Positions 35,168-45,304 of a DNA stretch of 64,000 bases are shown one piece after another (within the stretch, counting starts at the first letter, position 1; the number at the start of each line of letters is the position of its first letter). The translations under genes and the position numbers were made by a program. The notes below the pieces were generated by a model. It ran no database searches, had not been told where the DNA came from, and was given only the letters and a program-made list of their open reading frames with translations. Source of the DNA: Streptomyces sp. TRM70350. GTDB lineage: Bacteria; Actinomycetota; Actinomycetes; Streptomycetales; Streptomycetaceae. The stretch is from NCBI RefSeq assembly GCF_019219825.1, contig NZ_JAHUXH010000001.1:1-64000 (forward strand), written 5' to 3'.

Positions 35168-36586
35168 GTGCCGTCAATGCTCGATGCGGTCGTGGTGGGT
35201 GCGGGGCCGAACGGACTGACCGCCGCAGTGGAGCTGGCCCGCCGCGGCTTCTCCGTGGCGGTGTTCGAGGCCCGGGACGCGATCGGCGGCGGCGCCCGCA
35301 CCGAGGAGCTCACCCTCCCCGGCTTCCGCCACGACCCGTGCTCCGCGGCCCACCCCCTCGGCGTCAACTCCCCGGCGTTCCGGGCCCTCCCCCTGGACCG
35401 CTACGGCCTGGAGTGGCTGCACGCCGACCTGCCCATGGCCCACCCCTTCCCCGACGGCACCGCCGCGATCCTGTCCCGCTCGGTCGGCGAGACGGCCGCC
35501 TCCCTCGGACCGCGTGACGCGGGGGCGTACCGCAGGCTGGTGGAACCCTTCCTGCGGCACTGGGACACCCTGGCCCGCGACTTCATGTCCCTGCCGCTCA
35601 CCGCGCTGCCCCGCGACCCGGTGACCCTCGCCCGCTTCGGCCTGGTCGGACTGCCCCCGTCCACCTGGCTGACCCGCCGCTTCCGCGACGAACCCGCCAA
35701 GACCCTCTTCGCCGGTCTCGTCGCGCATGTGATGGCCCCGCTCACCGGCTTCGCCACCGGCGCGATCGGCCTGGTCTTCGCCCTCGCCGCGCACGCCCGG
35801 GGCTGGCCCGTGGCCCGAGGCGGCTCCCAGTCCATCTCGGACGCGCTCGCCGCGTACCTGAAGGACCTCGGTGGCGCGATCCACACCGACTACGAGGTCA
35901 AGCGCCTCGACGACCTGCCGCCCGCGCGCGCGTACGTCTTCGACACCTCACCCACCGCCCTGGCCCGCATCGCGGGCTTCGGCCGCTACTACGAGGGGTA
36001 CCGGTACGGCCCGGCCGTCTTCAAGGTCGACTACGCCCTGGACGGCCCGGTGCCGTGGACCGCCGAGGAGCCGCGCAGGGCCGGGACCGTGCAGATCGGC
36101 AGGAGCAGCGCGGAGATCGGCACCGCGCTGCGCGAGGCGTCCCGCCTCGGCCGGGCGCCCGACCGGCCGTTCCTCATCACCGTGCAGCCCAGCGTCGTCG
36201 ACCCCGGCCGGGCCCCCGACGGCAAGCAGGTCTTCTGGGTGTACGGCCATGTCCCCAACGGCTGGACCGGAGACCTCACCGACACCATCGAACGCCAACT
36301 GGAGCGCTACGCCCCGGGGTTCCGCGACCGCGTCCTCGCCCGCGCGACCGCCGGACCGCCCGAACTCGCCGCCCGCAACGCCAACTACGTCGGCGGCGAC
36401 ATCGCCTCCGGCGCGGTCAGCGGACTGCAGACGATCCTGCGCCCCAAACTGTCCCTGTTCCCGTACAGCACCCCGCACCCGGCCGTGTACCTCTGCTCCT
36501 CGGCCACCCCGCCGGGCCCGGGCGTGCACGGCATGTCGGGGCACAACGCGGCGAAGGCCGTGTGGAGGAGGCTGAGGCGGACATGA
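35168..36586 (+). CDS. FAD-dependent oxidoreductase, phytoene desaturase/NAD(P)-FAD family
   Basis: 472 residues. Dinucleotide-binding motif at the N-terminus ([21 protein letters not shown], followed by Glu in [17 protein letters not shown]), the YRRLVEPFL and [17 protein letters not shown] region in which a second nucleotide strand appears, and the C-terminal FAD-contact region near [20 protein letters not shown]. This is the amine-oxidase/CrtI-like class; substrate unknown. GTG 35168 (behind GAAGGGG) and ATG 35177 (behind GAAGG) are both plausible starts. Its stop overlaps the start of the macrodomain gene (ATGA), so the two are translationally coupled. Confidence 0.8.
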   Translation: MPSMLDAVVVGAGPNGLTAAVELARRGFSVAVFEARDAIGGGARTEELTLPGFRHDPCSAAHPLGVNSPAFRALPLDRYGLEWLHADLPMAHPFPDGTAAILSRSVGETAASLGPRDAGAYRRLVEPFLRHWDTLARDFMSLPLTALPRDPVTLARFGLVGLPPSTWLTRRFRDEPAKTLFAGLVAHVMAPLTGFATGAIGLVFALAAHARGWPVARGGSQSISDALAAYLKDLGGAIHTDYEVKRLDDLPPARAYVFDTSPTALARIAGFGRYYEGYRYGPAVFKVDYALDGPVPWTAEEPRRAGTVQIGRSSAEIGTALREASRLGRAPDRPFLITVQPSVVDPGRAPDGKQVFWVYGHVPNGWTGDLTDTIERQLERYAPGFRDRVLARATAGPPELAARNANYVGGDIASGAVSGLQTILRPKLSLFPYSTPHPAVYLCSSATPPGPGVHGMSGHNAAKAVWRRLRRT

Positions 36587-37095
36587 CCCCCGTCATCACG
36601 CTCGTCCAGGGCGACATCACCGAGCAGAGCGCCGACGCGATCGTCAACGCGGCCAACTCCTCGCTGCTGGGCGGCGGCGGTGTGGACGGCGCCATCCACC
36701 GGCGCGGCGGCCCCGCGATCCTGGCGGAGTGCCGCAGGCTGCGCGCCTCGACGTACGGCGAGGGCCTGCCGACGGGACAGGCGGTCGCCACGACGGCGGG
36801 CGAGCTGGACGCGCGGTGGGTGATCCACACGGTGGGGCCGGTCCACTCCCAGCAGGAGGACCGCTCCGGGCAACTGGCCTCCTGCTACCGGGAGTCGCTG
36901 CGCGTCGCCGACGAGTTGGGCGCTCGTACCGTCGCGTTCCCGGCCGTCTCCGCGGGCGTCTTCGGCTGGCCGCTGGACGACGCCGCGCGGATCGCGGTCG
37001 AGACCGTACGGGCCACGCCGACATCGGTCGCGGAGGTCAGGTTCGTACTCTTCGACCAGCGGGCGTACGAGGCGTTCGCGAGGCAGGTGGGCTGA
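36583..37095 (+). CDS. Macrodomain protein (O-acetyl-ADP-ribose deacetylase-like)
   Basis: 170 residues, a single macro domain. Characteristic strand-loop patterns: [36 protein letters not shown] (the MacroD catalytic loop with Asn/Asp and Gly-rich phosphate binding), [11 protein letters not shown] and [17 protein letters not shown]. MacroD-type enzymes deacetylate O-acetyl-ADP-ribose, the product of sirtuins, or remove mono-ADP-ribose from proteins. A sirtuin, an ADP-ribosylglycohydrolase and a NUDIX protein lie 12-15 kb away in the same window. Coupled to the FAD oxidoreductase by a 4-bp overlap. Confidence 0.9.
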   Translation: MTPVITLVQGDITEQSADAIVNAANSSLLGGGGVDGAIHRRGGPAILAECRRLRASTYGEGLPTGQAVATTAGELDARWVIHTVGPVHSQQEDRSGQLASCYRESLRVADELGARTVAFPAVSAGVFGWPLDDAARIAVETVRATPTSVAEVRFVLFDQRAYEAFARQVG

Positions 37096-37306
37096 CGGCC
37101 CGCCACCACACGAGACCCCATCAGGAACCCACAAACTCCGACGGGGCAATTGCTTGGTTGTGTTCGAAGTCCTAGGGTGATCCGGGCGCAGCAGCCGACA
37201 CCGTCCCCATGAGCCGCGTTCCACCACGACGGCAACGGCTGTGCCGTCACCGTGAGGTGACCCGCCCTCAGTTCGTGCAGCGCACGTCCCGAGGAAGGAC
37301 ACGGTC

Positions 37307-40300
37307 ATGCCGCACCCGTACCCCTCTCCCACCGACCGGCCCGTGATCAGCCGTCGCCGGCTCCTTCAGACCAGCGCCGCCGTCCTCGGCGGGCTCGCCC
37401 TGTCCTCGTCGCCCCTCGCCGCGTACGCCGCCCCGCGCGGCGCGACGGCGGACGGATCGCCGGAGTGGAACGGCACCATCGACCTCTTCCGGCTGGGCAC
37501 CGAGCCCCCGCACACCACGCTCATGCCGTACGCGGACGTACGGCAGGCCCTGACCGCCGACCGCACCCGCTCGCCGTACCGGATGAGCCTCGACGGCACC
37601 TGGAAGTTCGCCTACGTCGACCGCCCCGCCGACCGGGACACCGACTTCTACCGCACCGATGTCGACGACCGGTCCTGGGACACCATTCCCGTCCCCTCCG
37701 TCTGGCAGCTGCACGGCTACGACTTCCCGATCTACGTCAACATCACCTACCCGTGGTGGGGCCCCAACGGCCTGGGCGAGGAGCCGCAGCCGCCCGCCGC
37801 CCCGACCCGTTACAACCCCGTCGGCCAGTACCGGCGTACCTTCACGGTCCCGCGCACCTGGGCGGGGCGGCGGACGTTCCTGCACTTCGAGGGGGTCAAG
37901 TCCGCCCACTACGTGTGGATCAACGGGGAGTTGGTCGGATACCACGAGGACTCGTACACGCCCGCCGAGTACGACATCACCTCGTACCTCAAGCCCGGCA
38001 CCAACCAGATAGCGGTCGAGGTCTACCGCTACTCGGACGGGGACTGGCTGGAGGACCAGGACATGATCCGGCTGAGCGGGATCTTCCGCTCGGTCTACCT
38101 GTACTCCACGCCGGTCGTCCATCTGCGCGACTTCAAGCTGGACACCCCGCTGAGCGACGACTACACGGCCGCCGAGCTGTCGGTGACGGCGAGTGTGCGG
38201 GCGTACGCCGACGGCGGCGCCGGGCGGTACACGGTGGAGACCCAGCTGTACGACGAGCGCGGGCATCCCGTCTGGTCGCGGCCGCTGGAACAGGCCGCCG
38301 AGGTCACGGGAGTCGGCGAGGACGCCACCGTGCAGGCCGCCAGGGCCGTACCGGCGCCCCGGCTCTGGTCGGCCGAGCACCCGAACCTCTACACCGCCGT
38401 CCTCCGGCTGCGCGACCCGCGCGGAAAGGTGATCGAAACGCTGTCGCACCGGGTCGGCTTCCGCGAGTTCGCGTTGAAGGACGGGCTGATGCGCATCAAC
38501 GGAAAGCCCGTCTCCTTCCGGGGCACCAACCGGCACGAGATGCACCCCGACCGCGGCACCGCGCTGACCCGCGCCGACATGGTCGAGGACATCGAGATCA
38601 TCAAGCGGATGAACATCAACTCCGTCCGCACCTCGCACTACCCCAACAACCCGCTGTGGTACGAACTCGCCGACGAGTACGGCCTGTACCTGGTGGACGA
38701 GGCCAACGTCGAGACCCACGGCATACGCGGCCAGTACCCGGGCAACCACGCCGACTGGAGCAGAGCGTGCGTGGCCCGCGCGCAGAACATGGTCCACCGG
38801 GACAAGAACCACGCCTCGGTGGTCATCTGGTCGCTCGGCAACGAGGCGGGCGGCGGCAGCACCTTCGTCGCCATGCACGACTGGATACGCTCCTACGACC
38901 CGACCCGCGTCATCCAGTACGAGGGTGACGACCGGCCCGGGGTCAGCGACATCCGCTCGGAGATGTACGAGAGCCCCGCGCGCGTCGAGGCCCGCGCCAA
39001 GGACACCGCGGACACCCGGCCGTACGTGATGATCGAGTACTCGCACGCGATGGGGAACTCCAACGGCAACTTCAGGAAGTACTGGGACATCATCCGCCGC
39101 CACGACGTCCTCCAGGGCGGCTGGATCTGGGACTTCGTCGACCAGTCGCTCAACTGGCCCACTCCGACACGGAAGATGCTGACAGAGAGCGGACCCGGGA
39201 AGCTGAAGGGCGAGATCCTCGCGCCCGGCGGCACCTTCGACCGCGCCAAGGGCGTGTCCGGCGGAACCGTCTTCGCCCGCGATCCCTCCCTCGACCTCAC
39301 CGGCTCCCTGACGCTGGAGGCCTGGGTCACCCCGCACGTCACCGGTTACCACCAGCCCATCCTGGCCAAGGGCGACACCCAGTACGCGCTGAAACAGACC
39401 AACAGGAACCTGGAGTTCTTCATCCACGGCGGCGGCCAGTGGATCAGCGCCAGTTGGGCGCTTCCGGCGGAGGGCTGGACCGGCACCGAGCATCACATCG
39501 CAGGTGTTTTCGACGCCGCTGCGGGCACGCTGACCCTCTACGTCGACGGCGTCGTCCGCGCCACCCGGACCACCACACGCCGGCCCGGCAGCAACACCGC
39601 GCCCCTCGCGCTCGCCACCGACGTCGACAACTGGACCCGGGAGTTCAGCGGCACCATACGCCGGGCGCGGGTGTACGCCCGCGCGCTGAACGCCGCCGAG
39701 CTGGCCTCCGACGGCCGGGGGCCCGGCGACGAGGGGGTGCGGTTCTGGTTCGACGCGGCCACGGTCGGGTTCGAGGAGAAGAAACCGCGGGAGAAGACGT
39801 TCCTCGCCTACGGGGGCGACTGGGGCGACAACCCCAACGACGGGAACTTCGTCGCGGACGGCATCGTGACCGCCGACCGCGGGCTCACCGGCAAGGCGAC
39901 CGAGGTCAAGCAGGTCTACCAGGCGATCAACGTCACGCCCGGCACCGGCTGGGGCGCGGTCACCCTCACCAACGAGAACCTGTTCACCAACCTCCGCGCA
40001 TACGACGGCACCTGGACCCTCCTCGCCGACGGCAGGGCCGTACAGCGCGGCAGGCTCACCCGCGGCCAGCTCGACGTACCGCCGCTGTCGAGCAAGGACA
40101 TCACCCTCCCCGTACGACGGCCGGGCAATCCGGCGCCGGGTGCGGAGTACTTCCTTCAGCTGTCCTTCACCACCAAGGAACCCACGAAGTGGGCGAAGGC
40201 GGGCTTCGAGGTCGCCCGGCAGCAGCTGCCCGTCGACGTGGGCAGCCCGGCCGTGACGCCGGTGCCGCTGGCGCGCGTCCCGGCGCTGACGTACGACGAC

Positions 40301-41194
40301 GCCGAGGCGTCCGTCACCGTCACGGGAAGGGGTTTCTCCGTCACCGTCGACAAGGGCAGCGGGGTCATCACCTCGTACGAGGCGGCGGGCACCCGCCTGA
40401 TCACCTCGGGCCCGGCGCCGAACTTCTGGCGGGCGCCCACCGACAACGACAAGGGCAACGGCCAGCACACCCGCAACCAGACCTGGCGGGACGCCGGCGC
40501 CCTGCGCGAGGTGACCGGTGTGAGCGTGCGCGCCCTGCGGGACCGGGCCGTCGAGATCAAGGTCGGCGGCACCCTGCCCACGACCACCGAGTCGGCGTAC
40601 ACCACCACCTACACGGTGTTCGGCAACGGTGAGATCAAGGTCGACCACACCCTGCACCCGGGCGCGGCGAACCTGCCGTACCTCCCCGAGGTCGGCACCC
40701 TGCTGTTCCTGCCGCGGCGCCTCGACCGGCTGCACTACTACGGCCGTGGCCCCGAGGAGAACTACTGGGACCGCAACACCGGCACCGACGTCGGCGTGTA
40801 CTCGGCAAGCGTCACCCGCCTGTGGACGCCGTACATCCGCCCGCAGGAGAACGGCAACCGGACCGACGTGCGCTGGGCCGCGCTGACCGGGCGCGACGGT
40901 GCCGGACTGCTGGTCTGCGGGGAGCCGCTGGTCGAGGTCAACGCCTCGCACTTCACGCCGGAGGACCTGTCGTCCGGCGTGCGGCACGACTACCAGCTCA
41001 CCCCCCGGGACGCGGTCGTGCTGCGGGTCAACCACCGGCAGATGGGCGTGGGCGGCGACAACAGCTGGGGCGCGCACACCCACGACGAGTACAAGCTGTT
41101 CGCCGACCGCGACTACGCCTACACCTACCGGCTGCGCCCGCTGAGCGACGTACGGCACGCGATGGCGGCGCGTCGGCCGACGGCCACCGAGTAG
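37307..41194 (+). CDS. Secreted glycoside hydrolase family 2 beta-galactosidase with inserted LamG domain
   Basis: 1,295 residues. Tat signal SRRRLLQTSAAVLGGLALSS (residues 15-34). The order is: galactose-binding jelly roll (about 55-280), immunoglobulin-like domain (about 285-385), TIM barrel (about 390-610) with acid/base Glu in WSLGNEAGGG (near 512) and nucleophile Glu in MIEYSHAMGN (near 576), then an inserted LamG/concanavalin-like domain (about 640-825; FARDPSLDLTGSLTLEAWVT, VDGVVRATRTTT, RRARVYARALNAAELASD), the end of the GH2 core (DGNFVADGIV), an Ig-like domain, and a C-terminal Bgal_small_N domain (about 985-1290; LHYYGRGPEENYWDR). It should cleave beta-galactosides outside the cell, the LamG module perhaps binding polysaccharide. 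A strong terminator follows. Confidence 0.88.
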   Translation: MPHPYPSPTDRPVISRRRLLQTSAAVLGGLALSSSPLAAYAAPRGATADGSPEWNGTIDLFRLGTEPPHTTLMPYADVRQALTADRTRSPYRMSLDGTWKFAYVDRPADRDTDFYRTDVDDRSWDTIPVPSVWQLHGYDFPIYVNITYPWWGPNGLGEEPQPPAAPTRYNPVGQYRRTFTVPRTWAGRRTFLHFEGVKSAHYVWINGELVGYHEDSYTPAEYDITSYLKPGTNQIAVEVYRYSDGDWLEDQDMIRLSGIFRSVYLYSTPVVHLRDFKLDTPLSDDYTAAELSVTASVRAYADGGAGRYTVETQLYDERGHPVWSRPLEQAAEVTGVGEDATVQAARAVPAPRLWSAEHPNLYTAVLRLRDPRGKVIETLSHRVGFREFALKDGLMRINGKPVSFRGTNRHEMHPDRGTALTRADMVEDIEIIKRMNINSVRTSHYPNNPLWYELADEYGLYLVDEANVETHGIRGQYPGNHADWSRACVARAQNMVHRDKNHASVVIWSLGNEAGGGSTFVAMHDWIRSYDPTRVIQYEGDDRPGVSDIRSEMYESPARVEARAKDTADTRPYVMIEYSHAMGNSNGNFRKYWDIIRRHDVLQGGWIWDFVDQSLNWPTPTRKMLTESGPGKLKGEILAPGGTFDRAKGVSGGTVFARDPSLDLTGSLTLEAWVTPHVTGYHQPILAKGDTQYALKQTNRNLEFFIHGGGQWISASWALPAEGWTGTEHHIAGVFDAAAGTLTLYVDGVVRATRTTTRRPGSNTAPLALATDVDNWTREFSGTIRRARVYARALNAAELASDGRGPGDEGVRFWFDAATVGFEEKKPREKTFLAYGGDWGDNPNDGNFVADGIVTADRGLTGKATEVKQVYQAINVTPGTGWGAVTLTNENLFTNLRAYDGTWTLLADGRAVQRGRLTRGQLDVPPLSSKDITLPVRRPGNPAPGAEYFLQLSFTTKEPTKWAKAGFEVARQQLPVDVGSPAVTPVPLARVPALTYDDAEASVTVTGRGFSVTVDKGSGVITSYEAAGTRLITSGPAPNFWRAPTDNDKGNGQHTRNQTWRDAGALREVTGVSVRALRDRAVEIKVGGTLPTTTESAYTTTYTVFGNGEIKVDHTLHPGAANLPYLPEVGTLLFLPRRLDRLHYYGRGPEENYWDRNTGTDVGVYSASVTRLWTPYIRPQENGNRTDVRWAALTGRDGAGLLVCGEPLVEVNASHFTPEDLSSGVRHDYQLTPRDAVVLRVNHRQMGVGGDNSWGAHTHDEYKLFADRDYAYTYRLRPLSDVRHAMAARRPTATE

Positions 41195-41207
41195 CGGCAG
41201 CAACAGC

Positions 41208-41248
41208 GGCGCCCGGCACCCACGGACGATCTCGGGGTGTCGGGCGCC
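41208..41248. terminator. Terminator after the beta-galactosidase gene
   Basis: A 14-bp stem (41208-41221 with 41235-41248, arms GGCGCCCGGCACCC and GGGTGTCGGGCGCC, one G-U pair) and a 13-nt loop, 14 nt past the stop codon. Confidence 0.8.
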
Positions 41249-41311
41249 GCACGCTGGAAACCCGTACCACCACAGGGCGAGAGGAAGGGCCCCGCGGCGG
41301 AAGGGGAACAC

Positions 41312-41953
41312 ATGCGTTTCCGTGACCGTGCGCACGCCGGCCGGGAACTGGCCGAGCATCTGCGCATTCTGCAGGAGAAAGGGACACTCCCGGACCCCGT
41401 GGTCCTCGCCCTGCCCCGCGGCGGTGTCACCGTGGGCCGGGAGGTCGCGCGGGCTCTCGGCGCGCCACTGGACGTGCTGGTCGTCCGCAAGATCGGAGCG
41501 CCGTTCCACGAGGAGTTCGGGGTCGGTGCGATCGCGGGCGACGAGCCGCCGTTCTTCGACACCAGGGCCCTGGACCAGCTGGGCCTGAACGAGGCCGAGC
41601 TGGCCCCGATCGTGGCCCGGGAGCGGACGGAGCTGCACCGCAGGGAGGAGCGGTACCGCCAGCACCGGCCCGCCGCCGAACTGAAGGGGCGTACCGCCAT
41701 CCTCGTGGACGACGGGCTGGCCACCGGGTCGACCGCCCGGGCCGCCGTGCGCGCGGTGCGGCACCGGGAGCCGGAGCGGGTGGTCGTCGCCGCGCCGGTC
41801 TGCTCGCACGAGGCCGTCGAGCTGCTGCGCCACGAGGCCGACGACGTGGTCTGCCTGCTGCGGCCGAGCCCGTTCCACGCGGTCGGCCTCTGGTACGAGG
41901 ACTTCGAACAGCTGACGGACGAGGACGTGCTGGAAGCGCTGCACGGCAGCTGA
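41312..41953 (+). CDS. Phosphoribosyltransferase-domain protein
   Basis: 213 residues from ATG 41312, behind AAGGGGAACAC. Type I PRTase features: LALPRGGVTVGREVARAL, VRKIGAPFHEEFGVGAIA and the PRPP loop TAILVDDGLATGSTARAAV (residues about 130-148). The N-terminal FRDRAHAGRELAEHL is typical of the stand-alone actinobacterial group found in hypoxia/dormancy (DosR-type) gene sets; I recall similar proteins there. Substrate unknown. It begins a same-strand run with a CBS-domain protein and a small membrane protein (24- and 31-bp gaps), so it probably forms an operon. Confidence 0.8.
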   Translation: MRFRDRAHAGRELAEHLRILQEKGTLPDPVVLALPRGGVTVGREVARALGAPLDVLVVRKIGAPFHEEFGVGAIAGDEPPFFDTRALDQLGLNEAELAPIVARERTELHRREERYRQHRPAAELKGRTAILVDDGLATGSTARAAVRAVRHREPERVVVAAPVCSHEAVELLRHEADDVVCLLRPSPFHAVGLWYEDFEQLTDEDVLEALHGS

Positions 41954-41976
41954 CCCAGCAGGCCCAGGAGGTGTTC

Positions 41977-42402
41977 ATGACCAGGTACATACGTGAGGTG
42001 ATGTCGCCGAGCACGGCGTCGATCGAACCCATGACCACGGTGGCCCGGGCCGCCCGGATCATGCGGGACCGGGACATCGGCGACGTGCTGGTCACCTACG
42101 ACCGCGATCTGTTCGGCGTGCTCACCGACCGCGACATCGCGGTCCGGGCGGTCGCCGAGGCCCGTGACCCGCGCGTCACACCGGTCGGCTCGCTGTGCAC
42201 GCGTCCGCCCGTGGTGACCGTGGCGCCGGACGACTCGACCGACCACGCGGTCGAGCTGATGCGGCAGCACGCCGTCCGCAGGCTGCCCGTCGTGGACCGC
42301 GACGGCTGCCCCGTCGGCATGGTCAGCCTGGGCGACCTCGCCACCACCGAGGACCCGCACTCCGCGCTGGCGGACATCAGCCGGGCGGCCCCCAACCACT
42401 GA
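41977..42402 (+). CDS. Twin CBS-domain protein
   Basis: 141 residues comprising a pair of CBS motifs and nothing else. CBS1: VREVMSPSTASIEPMTTVAR as expected before the helix, IGDVLVTYDRDLFGVLTDRD; CBS2: RPPVVTVAPDDSTDHAVELM, RRLPVVDRDGCPVGMVSLGD. CBS pairs bind adenosine nucleotides and act as energy-state sensors. ATG 41977 is preferred (AGGAGG at 6 nt); a GTG two codons upstream overlaps that site. Such stand-alone twin-CBS proteins are typical of actinobacterial stress operons. Confidence 0.85.
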   Translation: MTRYIREVMSPSTASIEPMTTVARAARIMRDRDIGDVLVTYDRDLFGVLTDRDIAVRAVAEARDPRVTPVGSLCTRPPVVTVAPDDSTDHAVELMRQHAVRRLPVVDRDGCPVGMVSLGDLATTEDPHSALADISRAAPNH

Positions 42403-42433
42403 CGGCACCCCAGCACGGAAGGGAGGCACCGCC

Positions 42434-42763
42434 ATGGCCCGCATGGCCCGTGGACGCCCGGTGTCCCGCGAACGGTCCGGCATGATCGGCCGCCGCTTCC
42501 CCCGCACCGGCACCGAACCGAGCACCGCCCGCAGCGCGCTGCGGCTGCGCATGCTGCTCACCGCCGTCTTCCTGCCCGTCTTCGTCGCGGCGACCGCGCT
42601 GTTCGCCGTCTGGGCCGCGAACTCCTCGCCCGGTGACACACCCGGTCCCGCGCTGCTGACCGGCCTCGCCGTCGCGTGCGGCGTGCTCGCCGTTATCGCC
42701 GCCGTGGACGGGGTGGTCGTACGGAGCCGGATGCGGCGGGAGCGGGGCGGGCGCCGCACCTGA
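42434..42763 (+). CDS. Small membrane protein of unknown function
   Basis: 109 residues. A basic N-terminus (residues 1-35) is followed by two hydrophobic segments (MLLTAVFLPVFVAATALFAVWA and ALLTGLAVACGVLAVIAAVDGVVV) and a basic tail (RSRMRRERGGRRT), so it is a two-helix inner-membrane protein with both ends probably cytosolic. The core TARSALRLRMLLTAVFLP is, as I recall, conserved in Streptomyces (DUF6343-like). Starts 31 bp after the CBS gene with GGGAGG upstream; the same operon is likely. Confidence 0.62.
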   Translation: MARMARGRPVSRERSGMIGRRFPRTGTEPSTARSALRLRMLLTAVFLPVFVAATALFAVWAANSSPGDTPGPALLTGLAVACGVLAVIAAVDGVVVRSRMRRERGGRRT

Positions 42764-42901
42764 GACCGGCGTCATGGCGATCAGTGTGGCGATGAGCGGA
42801 GCCGGGCGAAAGAATCCCTTACGCAACCGAAAGAACGCGAAGGAACCTTCCGCACCACACCAGGCCAACCGCTCTTCACCACACCGAAAGGGACCTGACG
42901 C

Positions 42902-44314
<1,413 letters not shown>

Positions 44315-44329
44315 GCACCTGTGCTTCCC

Positions 44330-44342
44330 CGGGTGTCACCCG
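44330..44342. terminator. Short palindrome after lpdA
   Basis: CGGGTG-T-CACCCG is a perfect 6-bp stem 15 bp beyond the lpdA stop; the tight 1-nt loop would open to 5 nt in RNA. Possible weak terminator. Confidence 0.4.
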
Positions 44343-44437
44343 ACCGGCGTAACCGGAATGGCGGCACCCGGGACGCGCCGGGAGGCTGGAAGCCGCCCAC
44401 AGGGGGACACCCGCACCGGGACGGAAGGACGGCCGCC

Positions 44438-44872
44438 ATGGCTGAGCACGCTGCACATCCGACGGGAACCCCGCAGACCGCGCCGACGGGCCGCCGCGAG
44501 GGGTGGGCGACCGGCGGCGTCGTGTTCGCCGGTGTGCTGATGTTGTGCGGCGGTCTGCTGGCGGTGCTCCAGGGCATCGCGGCGATCGCCGCGGACGACG
44601 TGTACGCCCGCGTCGGGACGTACGTCTACGAGCTGAACCTCACCGGCTGGGGCTGGATCCACCTGGTCGTCGGCGTCCTGGTCGCCGTCACCGGCTGGGG
44701 CCTGCTCATGGGGGCGGCCTGGGCGCGGGTCGCCGGTATCACCCTGGCCGCGCTGAGCCTGGTCCTGCAGTTCCTCTTCCTGCCGTACCAGCCCGTCTGG
44801 TCGGTCGTGATCATGGCGATCGACGTGTTCGTGATCTGGGCGCTGGCCGCCTACCGGGAACCCGCCCGCTGA
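44438..44872 (+). CDS. Four-helix membrane protein (DUF7144-like)
   Basis: 144 residues. Four predicted membrane segments: GGVVFAGVLMLCGGLLAVLQ, WIHLVVGVLVAVTGWGLLMG, RVAGITLAALSLVLQFLFLP and VWSVVIMAIDVFVIWALAAY, separated by short loops with a conserved YVYELNLTGWGWIH stretch. I recall such proteins as a conserved actinobacterial membrane family of unknown function (DUF7144). ATG 44438 has GGAAGGACGG upstream. Its 3' end faces the ArsR gene 6 bp away, so transcripts converge. Confidence 0.72.
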   Translation: MAEHAAHPTGTPQTAPTGRREGWATGGVVFAGVLMLCGGLLAVLQGIAAIAADDVYARVGTYVYELNLTGWGWIHLVVGVLVAVTGWGLLMGAAWARVAGITLAALSLVLQFLFLPYQPVWSVVIMAIDVFVIWALAAYREPAR

Positions 44873-44878
44873 GCCGTC

Positions 44879-45235
44879 CTAGTCGGCGGCGTCGCTGATG
44901 CCCAGCCGCAGGTGCTCCACGTGGTACACGGCCTGGTCGAGGAGTTCGGCGACGTGGTGGTCGTGCAGCGCGTAGACGATCGACCGGCCGCGCCGCTCGC
45001 CGACGACCAGGCCGAGGTTGCGCAACAGCCGCAGCTGGTGCGAGCAGGCGGACTGCTCCATGCCGACCTCGGCCGCCAACTCCGTGGCGGGCAACGGCCC
45101 TTCGCGCAGCCGCGCCAGGATCAGCAGGCGGGACGGGGTGGACAGGGCCTGGAGGGTGGTGGCCACCTTGGCGACGTTGGCCTCGTCCAGGCGTACGCGC
45201 TCGGCGGCTGCGGGGGTGACGGCTCCATGACCCAT
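44879..45235 (-). CDS. ArsR/SmtB-family metal-sensing repressor
   Basis: 118 residues from ATG 45235; an upstream in-frame ATG (45268) would lie before the predicted leaderless start point. Winged HTH: LSTPSRLLILARLREGPLPA, then TELAAEVGMEQSACSHQLRL and the wing VVGERRGRSIVYAL. The last helix HDHHVAELLDQAVYHVEH matches the alpha-5 metal site of SmtB/NmtR-type zinc, cobalt or nickel sensors (D-x-H ... H-x2-E/H). Divergent from a P1B-4 ATPase with a TGAA-N6-TTCA operator between them: classic metal-responsive efflux control. Confidence 0.88.
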   Translation of the reverse strand: MGHGAVTPAAAERVRLDEANVAKVATTLQALSTPSRLLILARLREGPLPATELAAEVGMEQSACSHQLRLLRNLGLVVGERRGRSIVYALHDHHVAELLDQAVYHVEHLRLGISDAAD

Positions 45236-45304
45236 GACCGGTATCGTACCCGTCGCATATGAACGCATGAATGAGTCTTCATCTGTTCCTGTATCGTGCC
45301 CCGT
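45236..45304. promoter_or_regulatory. Divergent promoters and SmtB-type operator
   Basis: Operator ATGAA-TGAGTC-TTCAT (45267-45282). Minus-strand -10 TACGAT (45248-45243) ends 7 nt before the arsR ATG 45235; plus-strand -10 TATCGT (45292-45297) ends 7 nt before the ATPase GTG 45305. Both -10 elements lie within two copies of GTATCGTRCC (45241-45250, 45291-45300), so both transcripts should be leaderless and the operator overlies the -35 regions of both. Confidence 0.75.

Noticed and set aside
37268..41944. A 1,558-codon open frame on the minus strand across the beta-galactosidase gene
   Set aside because: It is the antisense shadow of the GH2 gene in very high-GC DNA. It has no family motif, while the plus strand has full catalytic signatures and a Tat signal.
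45266..45268. ATG as the arsR start giving 129 residues
   Set aside because: It lies upstream of the predicted leaderless start point at 45235 and inside the operator region; the shorter protein has the normal ArsR length.
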